Shown piece after piece: positions 25,501-37,800 of a DNA stretch of 64,000 nt. The DNA is from Heliocidaris tuberculata. Taxonomy: Eukaryota; Echinodermata; Echinoidea; Camarodonta; Echinometridae. Below the pieces are notes generated by a model. It searched no databases. It was not told where the DNA came from and saw nothing but the letters and a program-made list of their open reading frames with translations. How positions within the stretch are numbered: the stretch's first letter is position 1; the number at the start of each line of letters is the position of its first letter. A program made the position numbers and the translations under genes. Location of the stretch: positions 33,912,247 to 33,976,246 of the forward strand of contig CM046833.1 of assembly GCA_025618425.1 (NCBI GenBank), in the 5' to 3' direction.

Positions 25501-25960
25501 ATGAGAACGTAGATAGCATTGTCATGCAAGTACTTCCGCATCAACATGCGGAAGTACTTGCATGACAATGCTATCTACGTTCTCATCACTAGTCTCTTTG
25601 CTATTTTAATGTTCTGACGCCGGCTGTATAGCTCGAGGTTCCGTACGTCAACCTCAAGCTTAGTGACTTTGTTCTGCAATTCATCATTGGTTTTCTTCAA
25701 TCCATCATTTGTTACCTGTAGTTCGTCTAGCCTGTTCGACATTTCATCAAACTTATATTTAGCACTCAGGAATGATATAGAGCTCACAACATGAGCCTGA
25801 CCATCCTTGGCCTGTGCAAGATCAGACCCCATGACAGCAAGTTTGGTCATTATGTCAACGAGAGAAATGTTTTCATTGTCCTTGGAAAAGTTTTTACTAG
25901 GGGAAGCAAGGCAGTTTGAGAATGAAGGAATGTCATCCTCACACAAACGTACTCCTTAGC
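22570..25960 (-). mobile_element. Degraded two-ORF LINE (CR1/L2-like group)
   Basis: Read on the minus strand. ORF1 remnant 25946-25575 has a coiled coil and the LELYSRRQNIKI signature; its continuation (25568-25254) carries DVTHRIGQ and PRPIIVKF. Endonuclease remnants lie in 25.05-24.75 kb, including GRGGGVAAYI and LSDHFPVFAF. RT is at 23863-23447 (GLPLKWFREYLSNR, SQGSVLGPTLFL). The palm motif reads FAHD instead of FADD, an expected loss of catalysis. C-terminal pieces run to 22816. The 3' end is at about 22570 with an (ATTC)n tail. Several frameshifts and stops make it a dead copy. Confidence 0.85.
25501..25586. other. 41-bp perfect inverted repeat inside LINE ORF1
   Basis: Arm 25501-25541 and arm 25546-25586 are exact reverse complements separated by CAAC. 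The first 20 nt of the second arm also occur directly at 25485-25504. The order is direct, inverted, direct. It splits ORF1 into the 25568 and 25946 frames. Confidence 0.95.
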
Positions 25961-26738
25961 AGGACACTTTGAACATTTCCTCGTGACAGTTGGATTTGCT
26001 ATCTATACATCATGACATTGTAAAAGACCAAGGAAGCAAACGAAATAAAGTTGGCTGGCAGTACACACTAAATGACATGAACTATATGCAATCAATAAGC
26101 ATAATAAGTGGGAGTTTTTATGAACTTTCTGAGAAGCAAATCTAATGCTTCCTTAATATACAGTATTTGTATGTTTATATAGATATATTACTACATTCCT
26201 TTGGCCCAATTCGAATATCTTGTAAAAGAGAATTTCAGAGGTTGTGGTCAGTATTTTTTTTAACGCAATATGTTTAATAGTTTAGAATCTGCACCAAAAG
26301 AGCAATTTGAAGGTAATGAATATCACTTATAAAAAGTATACGCAGTTGAGGACTATGGGTAATCAGTGTTCTTGTGAAGACGGACCACATCTTTTTTTCT
26401 CTTAAGGATAAGCAACGAGTAAAATTAAGATTTCTGACAATCCAATGCACTATCACAGTGAGAAATATTAGGCATGATCATCGTAATCTTGATAAATAAT
26501 GTAAAGCTTAAATGTGAGATATTAATTTGAACAATATTCCGACTCCATGTGAAACAAGTCACAGCGTTTTGTCATCATCAACAATGCCTCATATTTCGCG
26601 GAAAATATTCTTGATAATAAGTGAAATAGGGGGTCATTTTCGACTACGCTAATCATGCTAATGATCGTGTTTTACATCTTTGAACATTGTTGAATATGAA
26701 GTGACGTTACCGTGGTAATGTCACAGTTAAGATGCATG
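25961..26738 (-). other. Region downstream of the death-domain gene stop (putative 3'UTR)
   Basis: No coding frame or element boundary. On the minus strand an ATTAAA hexamer lies at 26278-26273, about 460 bp after the stop codon. I saw no canonical AATAAA between the stop and the LINE. The transcript end is therefore uncertain. Confidence 0.3.
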
Positions 26739-27091
26739 CTAAACAGCTATTAGTTGTTGCTCACTAATCATGATCTCACGTGCTAGGTCAAAAAAGCCAT
26801 GATCTACAAGCTTGTCGTTAAATTTCTTGTGCTTCTTGTGTATTTCTGCTGTAGAGAGAACGCTATCCCTGCTCATTTCTTGTATCCAGTTTTCTATCCA
26901 GATGTGCAAGTTTTTACTAACTGCATCTGTCATCAATTCATCACTCTTAGGGATCATGGACACTCTTTTAAACTCTGTAGTAAATCCTGCCTCTGCAAAC
27001 AGCTTGCCAAGGATGAGACGATTGGGAAGTTTCATTTTTAGGAGAGTATCATAAAGAAATGCAAACGGTATGTTCCCTTTCGTGTATTGGC
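26739..27091 (-). CDS. Terminal exon, death-like domain 7 of the receptor-like gene
   Basis: This 353-bp exon adds 116 codons and a TAG stop. The acceptor is CTATGCACACAG before GCCAATAC, entering in phase 1 like every other exon of the set. The protein has an upstream helical part (FLYDTLLKMKLPNRLILGKLF) and the pattern typical of the second half of a death domain: a Trp (WIENWIQEMSRD), a spacer, then HKKHKKFNDKLVDHGFFDLA. It ends in EIMISEQQLIAV. Death-fold domains make homotypic contacts in signalling assemblies; that role here is inferred. The 3.3-kb intron upstream contains a TTAA element (27695-28829). It could be the last exon of a separate paralogue, but phase and strand fit the exons above. 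Confidence 0.7.
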
Positions 27092-27694
27092 CTGTGTGCA
27101 TAGGTGTAGAAGATGTAGAAAAAAAAAACCCAACATTTGTTTCAAAGGCAAGAAAATCAAAATAAACCCAAAATAACAACAATATCAACAAAGCAGTTCT
27201 ATATCATCGCCAATATAATTTGAAGGTAAGAAATCAGTGTTAGCAACTGAAGATCAGTGATTAAAAAAACAACAAACAAACAAAGAAACACCAAAATAAC
27301 AACCCCCAAAACAACACAAAAACCCAACCATATTAATTAAAATGAGCGACAGATTAAAAATGGATCCTTCCTCACAGACTCAATGCTCGGTATTGATAAA
27401 ACAAAGTAAATGCTTTTTCTTACCTTTTGCTTGCATTCGTATTTGTTCAAAACAAGCAAATAGCAAATAAAAAGTTCTAGATTCAAGAAAAAGCTTCTAC
27501 TTGCATATGCCAAGCAAATGCTTTTGCTTAGAAATATCATCCTCGAAAACAAGCTTGAACTTTCTCTTCTATTCAGAAAAGTAGGTATCTGCTAATAAGA
27601 ACAAGCCTTAGCTAGTTTGGAGAACAAATGCTTTTCCGGGCAAGCAGGTGGTAGTTTGAAACTTAAAAAGGGTGCTCTAGTCATCAAGCATTAA

Positions 27695-28518
27695 AGGTAT
27701 TTAGACCTGGCATTCAAGAGGGCGCTTTCGAAATGCATGCGCTGGCGGACAGTGCAAGTTGCGCAATTGACACCAACTATATTCGACGCTTACGCAGATG
27801 CCATGTCCCGAATGCCCGAATAATGCCCATTCTCATGGTACGTGCGCCGAAATAATGTGAATCACAGTTCCGCTCATGATTCGGCTGCTGTTCCTGACCG
27901 GTTCCGTCTGTTCCGCCTACATGATATGCATGCAATATATATATACATATATGCTTACATTTTATTGGATTCTCTACGGCCATGCATGTATTGTAGCTGG
28001 TTGACGGAATTATTCTGTTCTAGTTTACTTTTTTTTTTCTGACAAGAAAAAGACAGGGTTCGTAAGAGTTTCCCTCAATGAGGCTCATCACGAGTGGAAG
28101 CGCCAAAAGGCGAACTTTTTAAGGAGCAGTTTCACGAGTCTTCGAGGTGATGACTCTTTTGCCCAGCACCTTTTTGATGTGCATGCACTGCAGTATTGTA
28201 GTGACCGGAAATGTCAAGCCGGGAGCGCCGGAGACGGGACGGGAGGTGTACATGAAGTCTCCGCTGCTCTCTCAGCTCCACTTAGCGCGTCGAAGATAAG
28301 GCACCTCCGGCTCCGTCGTTGCCCCTTCGCCCCAGTCATATGAATTTCAAACCAATGCCTCGACTGACTCCAATCAAAATCCTTGGATAAGTACTACGGT
28401 ACTACTAATACTAGGCCCAGACTACATCACTATCATTTGCATACTAGTATATTTGAGTAAAGTATAGGTCTAGAGATTCATTTCATACACTGTAGCTATA
28501 GATCTAAAAGTATAAAAT

Positions 28519-28554
<36 letters not shown>

Positions 28555-28829
28555 ACAAAACAGTGAATCTCGTATTGTCGTAAAAAGCCGTATACATATC
28601 CCAATATATCGATAAGCTGTATACGGTACCGGTACGGTACATATACACAGCAAACTGTACTACAGCGTGGGTGGATCTACCACTTTGATTGACAGCTGCA
28701 TGCGACTTAAGTCGTCAATCTTCGTAATGGAGATGGCGGTGAGTAGCACACACTGAACTCTACACTAGTGTAGAGTTCAGTGGTCACACTATCCGACAGC
28801 GCCCTCTTGAGTTCCGGGTCTAAATCCCT
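27695..28829. mobile_element. 1.1-kb TTAA-flanked DNA element in a death-domain gene intron
   Basis: TTAA at 27691-27694 and 28830-28833. The left end is AGGTATTTAGACCTGGCATT. The reverse complement of the right end is AGGGATTTAGACCCGGAACT. Both are followed by CAAGAGGGCGCT. The interior includes a GC-rich stretch (28198-28330), a (CA)n run (28523-28548) and a palindromic CACTAGTGTAGAGTTCAGTG region near 28760. No transposase frame. Kolobok-like by TSD and AGGG...CCCT ends. Confidence 0.8.
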
Positions 28830-29179
28830 TTAACTTGATTTTGTCATGCTCCTCCATTTGTAGCCTACGCCTTTACTTATCGAGGAAGATTATCCATTTT
28901 CTTTGCATCTTCCATTGCTTTCATAATTTCATTGTTGAGACATTCTTTTGAACGTTACTCCATTTTTTTTTAAGTAAGTAAAACCCGTGTAATAGCGCTT
29001 TGATAATGATATTATAAAGATCACTCTCTGTACAATATTTTGAAAGTGTCTCACAATAATAGGTCTATATAAAATATAAAATCTATACGGAACTGAGCGC
29101 TTTACGGCATTTGCAAGCTTTAGAAAGACATATACGAATCAAATTTTGAAATTGTCAGGTAATTGCAAATATCTTTGCT

Positions 29180-29990
29180 TCTTATCAGGGGCGTCGCTAG
29201 AACATTTTAAATAGGAGGGTTTGTGACACCCAAATTTGCCGACAAATTTTTAGGGTGTGACACTCAAATTTGCCGACAAAAATGCTACACCCTAATCACC
29301 CCCCCCCCCCCCTCCCCCATGAATAATAATGAAAAGAAAAATCGCAGATGTAGAGATCTTGATCAGATGGGCCCATTTACGCAAAGGGGGCTGACACCGT
29401 TTAAACTTTTCAATTTCTAATTTTTTGTAGTGAAAATGTACAGAAGTTACATAATTATCTGGGAACCTAGCTGCCCAAATATGTGGATATCCTGGCACCT
29501 CGCTTTTTGAATATGAAGTGGTGGTTGCGCGAATATCGGAACCTTGAAAAGCATTGGGGGGGGGGGGGGGTTGCAGCCTATTGCCCAAGGGGGACGCCTT
29601 TTGCCCGAATATCAACTTTTATTTCTAAATGTAGAGATCTTGATCATACGGGCACATTTTCAAATTTTCAGTTCTAAATTTCTAGACTTGTCGTAGTGAA
29701 AATGTATACAAGTTACATACGGGGCTGCCGCTCATTTCCGAGGGGGATGCCTTTTGTCCGAATATAAACTTTCCAGTGTTTTTTTTTTTTGTGAGCGAGC
29801 TAAGCGAGCGAGCAAAACAATTGGCCAGGTTTTTTTTTTCTTTCCTTCCATTTTCTTTTTCTTCTTGTCTTTCTATTCCCCCCCTTTGCTTTCCCTTTTC
29901 TTTTCTCTTTCCTCCTTTACATTTTCTCTTTCCTCTTCCCTCTCCCTCTAGGGGGTGTGACACCCCAACCCTGAGAGGAGTTCGTTAGAG
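29180..29990. repeat. Diverged repeat with poly-G/poly-C and pyrimidine tract
   Basis: Two to three diverged blocks share 'tgtagagatcttgatca', 'agtgaaaatgta.a.aagttaca', and 'gggga.gccttttg.ccgaat'. The left edge has 'gtgacacccaaatttgccg' twice in tandem. The right edge is CT-rich with 'gagcgagctaagcgagcgag' and 'gggggtgtgacacccc'. No credible gene. Confidence 0.65.
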
Positions 29991-30418
29991 GAATCAAGCT
30001 CCTCTCCAATAATTTTTAGGAGCAGCCATTTCTGAATTTGAACCATCACGATCAAGATAAAACCCAGAGTGAAAATTGCTTTTATAGTGTCCTGTCTAAA
30101 TGTTCTCGTCATTCTATTCTTATCTGAGCCATTTGTAAATGTTTTCTAAACATTGCAACAATTACCAACATTACAACAATTACCAAGGAAGGGGGGACTT
30201 GTTGGTTTTGCCTGACATGGAAATTACTATGCCAGTCTATAAAAGGTTGTTTGGTAGCATTGTGTGACTTAAATGATTCAGTGCCCTTTTCATTGCTTGT
30301 GCACCTCTTGCCAAGCGGATTCAGTTGACGTCGTACAGGGTCAAGCTTATTTGCTCAAGTTCTTGCTTATGAAATATCCAATGAATGACCAACAAATACA
30401 AAGGATGTGCTTCCTTAC

Positions 30419-30790
30419 CTTGAAGGAAAGCAGATGCTAGACAGTCCTTGCCCATGCTTCTCAAACCCTTAGCTACAGCTAGGCGAAAATTGAATGGTGT
30501 CAGGTAATGCTGTTCCCTCCAAACTTTGAAGTGATTGACGGCGGCCGCGGATTCAGGAGATACTTGATTATGATTTTCAACTTCATTTATTGCTGTTAAC
30601 ACGTTCGTTAGACCATTCATCGCCATTTCGTCGTAAATATCGGATTGAGAACGCTCTTGAACACATGCCTCTGATACGGCATCATGATGTAATTTGACTT
30701 GAGATGCTCCGATATTTGATCTCGATGGAACCTGATTAGTGCCAGGACAAGCAGATACGGCGCATAGTTCTCCATAGCTTATTTCAAGAG
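30419..30790 (-). CDS. Exon, death-like domain 6
   Basis: This 372-bp exon is symmetric phase 1-1: acceptor TTCATTCTGATCAAG before CTCTTG, donor TTCAAG|GTAAGG. The first ~60 residues are a polar linker (GTNQVPSRSNIGASQ). The second half carries a death-domain-like end: NHFKVWREQHYLTPFNFRL followed by AVAKGLRSMGKDCLASAFLQG. The acceptor has only a modest pyrimidine tract, so the 5' border is the least certain of the set. If the donor is skipped, the frame reads on for 33 residues and stops at 30321, which could be an alternative C-terminus. Confidence 0.65.
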
Positions 30791-31120
30791 CTTGATCAGA
30801 ATGAAATATAATAAATGACGAATATCATTACATGATCTTACCTTAAATGAATTCATAATGAATTCATATACATTTAATGATATGTCAAGTATTAATATTT
30901 TTGTGTCCTAATTTGTAAATAATAATAAGTTTATACTGTCTTTACTTGATATTCACATTTTTTTTTCAGGGCTGTAATGAAGTATTGATGCTGTTATAAA
31001 CCCTATAAATCAATAAAGAAAAGACAATAAAATAAATATTGAAGAGGGAAGGAAAGAGTAATCAATATTATTTACATAAATTGTAATCGACTTTTTAAAT
31101 ATAAATCAACTGCCACATAC

Positions 31121-31426
31121 CAAACATTTCACTTGCACATATGTTTGGGTATGGCATCTGCTTTAGAAGATTGCAGAAGCTCGACCTTTGTCCAGTTTTT
31201 TCGTCGAAAACATTACGGAAGAGTTCAAAGATAAGGCCGATGGTACCCTTCGTCATGTTCTCCATGTACGAATGGTTAGCCACGTGTATTTTATGGTTAA
31301 TCAGTTTCGCAGCACTGATTCCCAGTGCCTCCGTAAAAGGAAGAAGGTCCTGAGAAAACAGGTGAAACGCCAAGTCCACTAGTTCAATTTTGTAGACAAG
31401 TTGACTCTTGGCACGAGGAATCAGGC
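31121..31426 (-). CDS. Exon, death-like domain 5
   Basis: This 306-bp exon is phase 1-1: acceptor TTTTGGTATAG before GCCTGATTCC, donor ATGTTTG|GTATGT. The protein starts LIPRAKSQLVYKIELVDLAF and has a helix-2/3-like stretch (FTEALGISAAKLINHKI), then IFELFRNVFDEKTGQRSSF and CNLLKQM. The usual Trp of the fourth helix is replaced by Phe in FELFRNVF. It is separated by only 243 bp from the preceding exon (31900-31670), consistent with local exon duplication. Confidence 0.75.
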
Positions 31427-31669
31427 CTATACCAAAATATGGGGTGAAATATGTTAATAAAAATAAATATGGGAGCGCTCCTCTCAAGTTAAGCATGTTA
31501 AGTAAAACCTTTTTGAAGAAAAACGAATATTTTTTTTCAAAAAAAAACAACAACAAGAAACTGATACCCCCAAAATAAAGAAAAGAAAACTCTAGTCCCT
31601 TCCCATACAGGCCTTCCATTTATCAAGAGAAAAAATACCACTTTTGAGAAAAAAAAATGTGACACTTAC

Positions 31670-31900
31670 CTCCTAGCTTGATACCTTCAAGTGCAGCAAA
31701 TAGTTCTTTGTGTTTCTCTGATAGAACCTTTGAAGAGGCTTGATTGTCTCTCCACTCGGTGAGTGCCTGAAATCGTTCATCCTCGTTAGCTTCACGAGGA
31801 GGGTGTTTAATGCCAAGCTTGGAGCACAGTTGTCCCATTGTTGTCGAAGAGAGAAAACCTGCAATTACTTTCAGCTCATCGTCAGGAGGCCACTTAGCAT
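31670..31900 (-). CDS. Exon, death-like domain 4 (most canonical)
   Basis: This 231-bp exon is phase 1-1: acceptor TTCACTCAAGCAACAG, donor CTAGGAG|GTAAGT. The peptide begins AKWPPDDELKVIAGFLSST and has the GQLCSKLGI segment expected of death-domain helix 2-3. NEDERFQALTEWRDNQ supplies the conserved Trp, and HKELFAALEGIKLGG the last helix. Among the seven it resembles the Pfam-type death domain most closely, though it is short (about 77 residues). Confidence 0.8.
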
Positions 31901-32387
31901 CTGTTGCTTGAGTGAATTGGGCAATGAAAACAAACTAGTACTGATTGGAATTAGAAGGGATTACAAAAAAACAACTTTTTATCACTAAATAGGCTATTTT
32001 ATGGAGTCAAATGAAAATCATTTTACTACTCAAGATGAAATGTTATGATGATTTATTTGTCCTGTATATTACTCGCATATTTGAATATATGTAAGCTTCC
32101 AAAATATGCATCTATTTACATCAGAAAGCAAAAGTATCACATTTCTTCATTTTTCTTTCTTAAATGCTCATTTTCTTAATTATCAAATATATTTAGATCA
32201 CACCTTATCGTTTGCAATCGCAATAACGAAATGATAAAAGACAACAACATAAAAACAATCAAACAACAACAACAACAAAACAACATAATGATTGACTAAA
32301 AGACGCTGATGAATAGTTAACACACAGTTGTTCTCACTGTCCAATAGAATATAATAAAAAGGGATATATATCTATTTCATTATTCAC

Positions 32388-32669
32388 CTTTGAGATCTCT
32401 CTGTGAAGTAGCTTCGACGGCATTTTGGAGTTTGCTTCTTTTCTCATAATTACTGCACTCCAAACCTTCCCACCAGTCACTGAGCATTTTAGCGGTGTCG
32501 AAGAGAGATAAGCTGTCGTCATTGACAAACCTCTTGATGGGATATGATACTTCTTCTCCATGAATATCTTGAATAGCTTTTAGCAAATACCTGTAGTGTC
32601 GCTCAGAAATCTGACAACATATGAAAATAATCTCCTCCAATTGTATTCCCTCCTTCTGACTCATTTCTA
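32388..32669 (-). CDS. Exon, death-like domain 3
   Basis: This 282-bp exon is phase 1-1: acceptor TTGTTTCAATTAG, donor CTCAAAG|GTGAAT. The protein opens VEMSQKEGIQLEEIIFICC. It continues with ISERHYRYLLKAIQDIHG, then SLFDTAKMLSDWWEGLECS (Trp pair) and KRSKLQNAVEATSQRDLKG. The spacing between the Trp and the final helix fits a death fold. The first half is more divergent and could also be read as a DED-like helix set. Confidence 0.75.
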
Positions 32670-33397
32670 CTAATTGAAACAAAGCAAGAGAAAGTGTATC
32701 ATAAATATAGGATGTATTTTAATATCAATAATTAACGTTCTTAACTTCAGCGAGATACGAATTGAATGGGTAGGAGGAGGGAGAAGGGATGTCACAGTTT
32801 ACATGGTTTATAAGCCTACATGCATGACAATCGTAACTTTCCTTACATTTTTATGACCTAAAGATAGCGTTATTTCTACATGGCAATTAATTCCTCTACG
32901 GCCATGTTTTATGTGAAATATTTTCAAAATATTATTCGCTATGCCGTATTTTTGTTCTTCGAACGCCCTCATGCATATTCGTATAGTAAACACAAAATAT
33001 GACAAGAAATAGGTGAAAAGTTTTGAAAAAAAAAACATTCATGCCAAATGTGTGTAGTTCCATGTATAATATGCACAGTGCATGTGACCTTCAGCAATAT
33101 CGAGTCAATTTCTTGTTATTTTGATGATTGCAAAACCATTTCGCCATGTAGTCGCATGACCAGAACTCAACTTAACATTGAGGATCCTATCTTTAAGTTT
33201 TCATCTGGTTTAATGATGATCTAAACAGTTTAAATAAATAGTCCCTCGCAACGAAACCCAAGTATTCCTTTTTGAACTTTTGAAAACATGAAGGAGTTTT
33301 CACCATCACAACCACAATATCTAAGCAACCAGTGAGGGATCGAAAGGGGCTTCGACAGTTAAATCCATAAGACATGTAAGACACTCGGATAACTTAC

Positions 33398-33676
33398 TTT
33401 TAAAGAAGTTTGTCTCGCACTCGAGATCATCTAATGTCGAACTCAAGGTAACCATGGGGTTTATTTCCAACTTTAGATTTAGCCAGCAATTCAGTAGTTT
33501 ATACCGTGCCATTTTAATCACCTCTCTTCTCCCTTTTTCATTTGCTTTAGCAACTTCTCCATGGTCTTGTCCAAGGGCTTTTAAAAGTTCAACTATTTTC
33601 TTCGTATCTTCAATTTCCCATAAAATGTGTTCTATGTTGGCTCTGGATTCTTTATCATCGGTGTCGAGAACGAAAT
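33398..33676 (-). CDS. Exon, death-like domain 2
   Basis: This 279-bp exon is phase 1-1: acceptor TTTTTACATCATTGCTCAG, donor TTTAAAA|GTAAGT. The peptide begins FVLDTDDKESRANIEHILW. It has VELLKALGQDHGEVAKANEK as a helix-rich core, KLLNCWLNLKLEINP with the Trp, and TLSSTLDDLECETNFFK as the last helix. The Trp-to-last-helix spacing matches the other exons. Next upstream exon found is at 49.7 kb, across a 16-kb intron filled with mobile elements. Confidence 0.7.
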
Positions 33677-33964
33677 CTGAGCAATGATGTAAAAACAGGA
33701 AAAGAGTACATAATTTTTTAATAAAAATTTCTGATACAAAATACCTATTTTATGTATATGGATAACTCCATTTGAAACATGGTAAACAATAGACTTATCT
33801 CCTCTTCACAGTATATACAAGTATACACACGACATTTTCAGTAATAAATTACATTCATACAATCAACGCTCTAGAAATCATTAATTATGGGTCCACATTA
33901 AAAAGTAAGGCATTAAAGATAGACCCTAGATGATATAACGAGGAATGAAACTCCACATGATTGA

Positions 33965-34188
33965 TATAACACGCGCAGTAGTAATGTACAGAGAAACTTA
34001 CGAGCCACTACCCCAGATATCTTGTTGTGTCCATGATGTAGTTAGGGCCGCTAGATTTTAGAAAGCATTATAAGTTATTGCTTTAATATTCATGAGGTAC
34101 AAGTAAACCAAGCGAGTTCGTTTGTTGGTTTGATATTTATCGTCGTGGCTCCTAAGTTTCTCTGTACATTGATACTGCGCGTGTTATA
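33965..34188. mobile_element. 224-bp MITE with ~45-bp terminal inverted repeats
   Basis: The left end reads TATAACACGCGCAGTA and the right end TACTGCGCGTGTTATA. The match continues inward over TAATGTACAGAGAAACTTA and GAGCCAC with single differences. No coding content. The right end abuts the composite copy B. Confidence 0.85.
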
Positions 34189-34840
34189 ACCTCGCTAGTC
34201 ATAAGGACCGTTATTCATTAGGACCGCTGTTCATAATGTGTAATTTCCTATACCTGAAGGGTCGCTATTCATAAAGCGAAAAGGGGTCACTATTCATAAA
34301 CTCATAAGGACCATTATTCATAGGGATTGCTATTCATAATAGAAGAGGGTCGCTATTCAAAATCGAAGAAAAGGGTCATTACTCATAAAGACCGCTATTC
34401 ATAATAGGTCATAAGGGTCGCTATACATAATACAGATAGAGGGTCACTATTCATAATACCAAATCAGTGTCGTTAATCATAAGGGTCGCTACTCATAATC
34501 GAAGAAGAGGGTTGTTATTCATAATTGGAGAAGAGGGTCGCTATTTATAATCGGAGAAGAGGGTCGCTATTCATAATCGAAAAAGAGGGTTGCTATTCAT
34601 AATCGAAGAAGAGACGTAAGAGATGTCCTGGAGGGGGTACTTGTCTGGGGGGGGGGGGGTAGTTGACCAAAGGGGGTAGTTGTCTGGGGGGGGGGGGGGG
34701 TAGTTGACCTAAGGGGGTAGTTGTCTGAGGGGTAGTTGTCCAGGGGGTAGTTGTCTGAGGGGTAGTTGTCTAGGGGGTAGTTGTCCCGATATAATATATC
34801 CATGTATACCTTGCACTTTTTTTCAAGAGGGGACTTCATA
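34187..34840. repeat. Composite repeat copy B, left part
   Basis: Starts taacctcgctagtcat and runs through a 'gggtcgctattcataatcg' array (34187-34610). Then comes 'agatgtcctggagggggta' and a 'ggggtagttgtc' minisatellite with G runs (34627-34790), ending at 'tttcaagaggggacttcata'. The intact LINE follows. The rest of the copy resumes at 38769. Confidence 0.8.
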
Positions 34841-37800
34841 AATGTTTTTAATGTTGTGTGATTTTGTGTGTGAATGTGATTGATTGACATTGTGTGTTAG
34901 GCCTGCTCTTCTCTTTCTTCACTCTGTGATATGTTTAATTACTGCAAACTATGTAAAACCCGTTTTCATAATTGTACTGATATATCTGCTCATGCACCTT
35001 TCTGTACTTGGTGTAATGCTGAGATATTCCCATTCAACAAGTGTTTGATGGACAGTGAATTTCTCTGGAATCTGTATAGTTACTTTGAACTTAATGAAAA
35101 TATAGATATTGATAAATTACAATGTCTAACAGTAAACCCGTTTGATATGAACAATGAACTCTCTAGTTCTGACAATATCCTAGCTGATACAACTTCTTGC
35201 TCTGATGATTACTTTCCAGATCGTAACTGCAAATATCTGTTTTCCGAAGAATTTAAAACAAAATTTCAGAATTCTAATAAAACTTTTTCAATTTTAAATG
35301 TAAATGCTAGAAGTCTTTCAAGAAATTTTGATGAACTACAGTTGTTACTGAAAAGTTTAAATCATGCATTTACAGTTATAGCAATATCTGAAACCTGGTT
35401 CAGAGAAAACACTGTTGTTGACATGTTTGCATTGGATGGTTATTCTCTTGTCAATACTGACGGATCTGGGAAATATGGTGGTGGAGTTGCCATTTATATC
35501 AATAATTCTTGTCAATTTATAATGCGATCAGAATTCTGTAAAAGTTCATCATTTTGTGAAACTGTCTTTATTGAATTACCACAAGAAAATAAGAAAACAA
35601 TTGTTGTAGGATGTGTTTATAGGTCCCCAAGTTCTGATATTGTTGAATTTGATGAGATGATTGATTATTATTTGCACAAATTGCGTAGTGAAAATAAAGA
35701 AATTTACCTAGCAGGGGACTTCAATATTATCTTAAATATCTCTTAAATTATTCTATTGATACTAAAACAAATGATTTCTTAAACACAATGTACTCTCATT
35801 GTATGTTCCCCCTGATTACCAAACCATCACGTATAACCCCCAATACAGCTACACTTATTGATAATATATTTACCAACTGCTTACAAAATGACTTACATAG
35901 TGGTCTGATTTATTCTGATGTATCAGACCACTTTCCAGTATGGTGTGTGAGCAATAGACAGATTATTGAATACAAAAATGTCAACACCACCACCACTAGT
36001 AGACTTATTACTAATGATCGACTTGTGCAATTTAAAAACAAACTGTTGAATGTTGATTGGACTCCTGTTCAAAGTACTATAGATGTGAACAAATCATATG
36101 ATTTATTTATTCATATATTATCCAAGTTGTATAATGAATGTTTCCCTTTTGTTCAGAGGCATAATTCAAAGCTGAAGTGTAAAAGACCATGGATTACACC
36201 TGGTATATTGAAATCAATTAATGTGAAACAGAAATTATATCATAAATACTTGAAAAAATCTGTTAGTAAGAAAAAATATGTCACATATAAAAATTCACTT
36301 ACTGCTATCATCAGATCTTCAAAAAAGAAATATTTTTATAACATGTTTCATAAGATTAAAGGTGATATGAAAAAGACTTGGAGTAATATTAATGGATTAT
36401 TAGGGAAAAGGCGTCAAACTGTACCGATGAAGATGTTTCATGACAATGTTCACCTGTCCTCACCTCGTGTGATTTCAGATTCCTTTAACCATTACTTTGT
36501 TAATATTGCTGAAAGAATTTCTCATAATATACCTATTTCTTCTCATGTATTTTATGACTTTATGTCTGTTGATAAGAGCTACTCTTCTTTATTTCTGAAA
36601 CCAACATCTGTATATGAAATTCTCCAAATTGTTTCTTCTATGAAATCTTCAAAAGCAAGTGGTTCTGATGATATGGCCCCCGGTGTTCTTAAAGACTCTG
36701 TGCATTTCTTAGTTGATCCGCTTTGTGCAATATTTAATAAATCCTTATCACAGGCGATTGTATTATACCTGACAAACTTAAAGTATCCAAGGTTATACCT
36801 GTATATAAAAAGAATAATCCACAAAATCTGGAAAACTATAGACCAATATCATTATTACCATTTTTTTCAAAAATCTTAGAAAAAGTTGTTCATAAAAGAT
36901 TGTACTCCCACCTTCAACTAAATGATATCCTCATACCTGAACAATTTGGATTCCGTGAAAATTTCTCAACTTCTATGGGTGTATTGAATATTGCAGATAT
37001 TATTTCACCAAAGATTGATGATGGTAATTTCTGTATTGGATTATTTATGGATCTATCAAAAGCATTTGACACCATTGACCATGACATACTCATACGTAAA
37101 CTTAATGTTTATGGTGTAAGAGGGTTAGCTTTAGACTGGTTTAAACATTATTTACATAACAGGTATCAGTATGTCATGGTCAATGGTGTCTCATCTCAGC
37201 ATAATCTTATTAAATATGGAATTCCGCAAGGTTCTGTACTTGGGCCCCTCCTGTTCCTTGTTTATATAAATGATATTATAAATTCATCTAAAATATTTCG
37301 TTACTCCCTATTTGCAGATGACACATGCATCATAACCTCCCATAAGAATATCTATAATCTAATGTCCATTACCAATAAAGAAGTCAATAAATTATATGAC
37401 TGGTTCTGCTGCAACAAGCTTTCATTAAATTTTGACAAAACAAAATTTATTATTTTCAGAACAAGGAACAGGAGGGTCCCAAATGACCTAAATAATCTTA
37501 CTATTGGTGGTCATGATATATCACGTGTGAATAATATTCAATTTTTAGGTATAACAGTCAATGAATTTCTTTCTTGGAAACCACATATCTCTAGTATCTG
37601 TACAAAAGTGTCAAGATGTATTGGAATCATATCTAGGCTCAAATTCACATTACCCCCAAACATACTCACTACGTTGTATTATAGCCTGATCTTGCCTCAC
37701 CTTACATACTGCAACTCAGTGTGGGGGCATACCTTTAAAAGCCATCTTTCTAAATTATTAGTTATGCAGAAAAAAGCAATTAGACTCATCTCATCATCCC

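Noticed and set aside
28198..28330. CpG-rich stretch as a promoter of the death-domain gene
   Set aside because: It lies inside the TTAA element at 27695-28829, downstream of most exons.
30840..30850. Extra exon ending at a TTTAAG|GTAAGA donor on the minus strand
   Set aside because: The sequence upstream of it is full of stops in all frames, so the donor-like site is probably chance.
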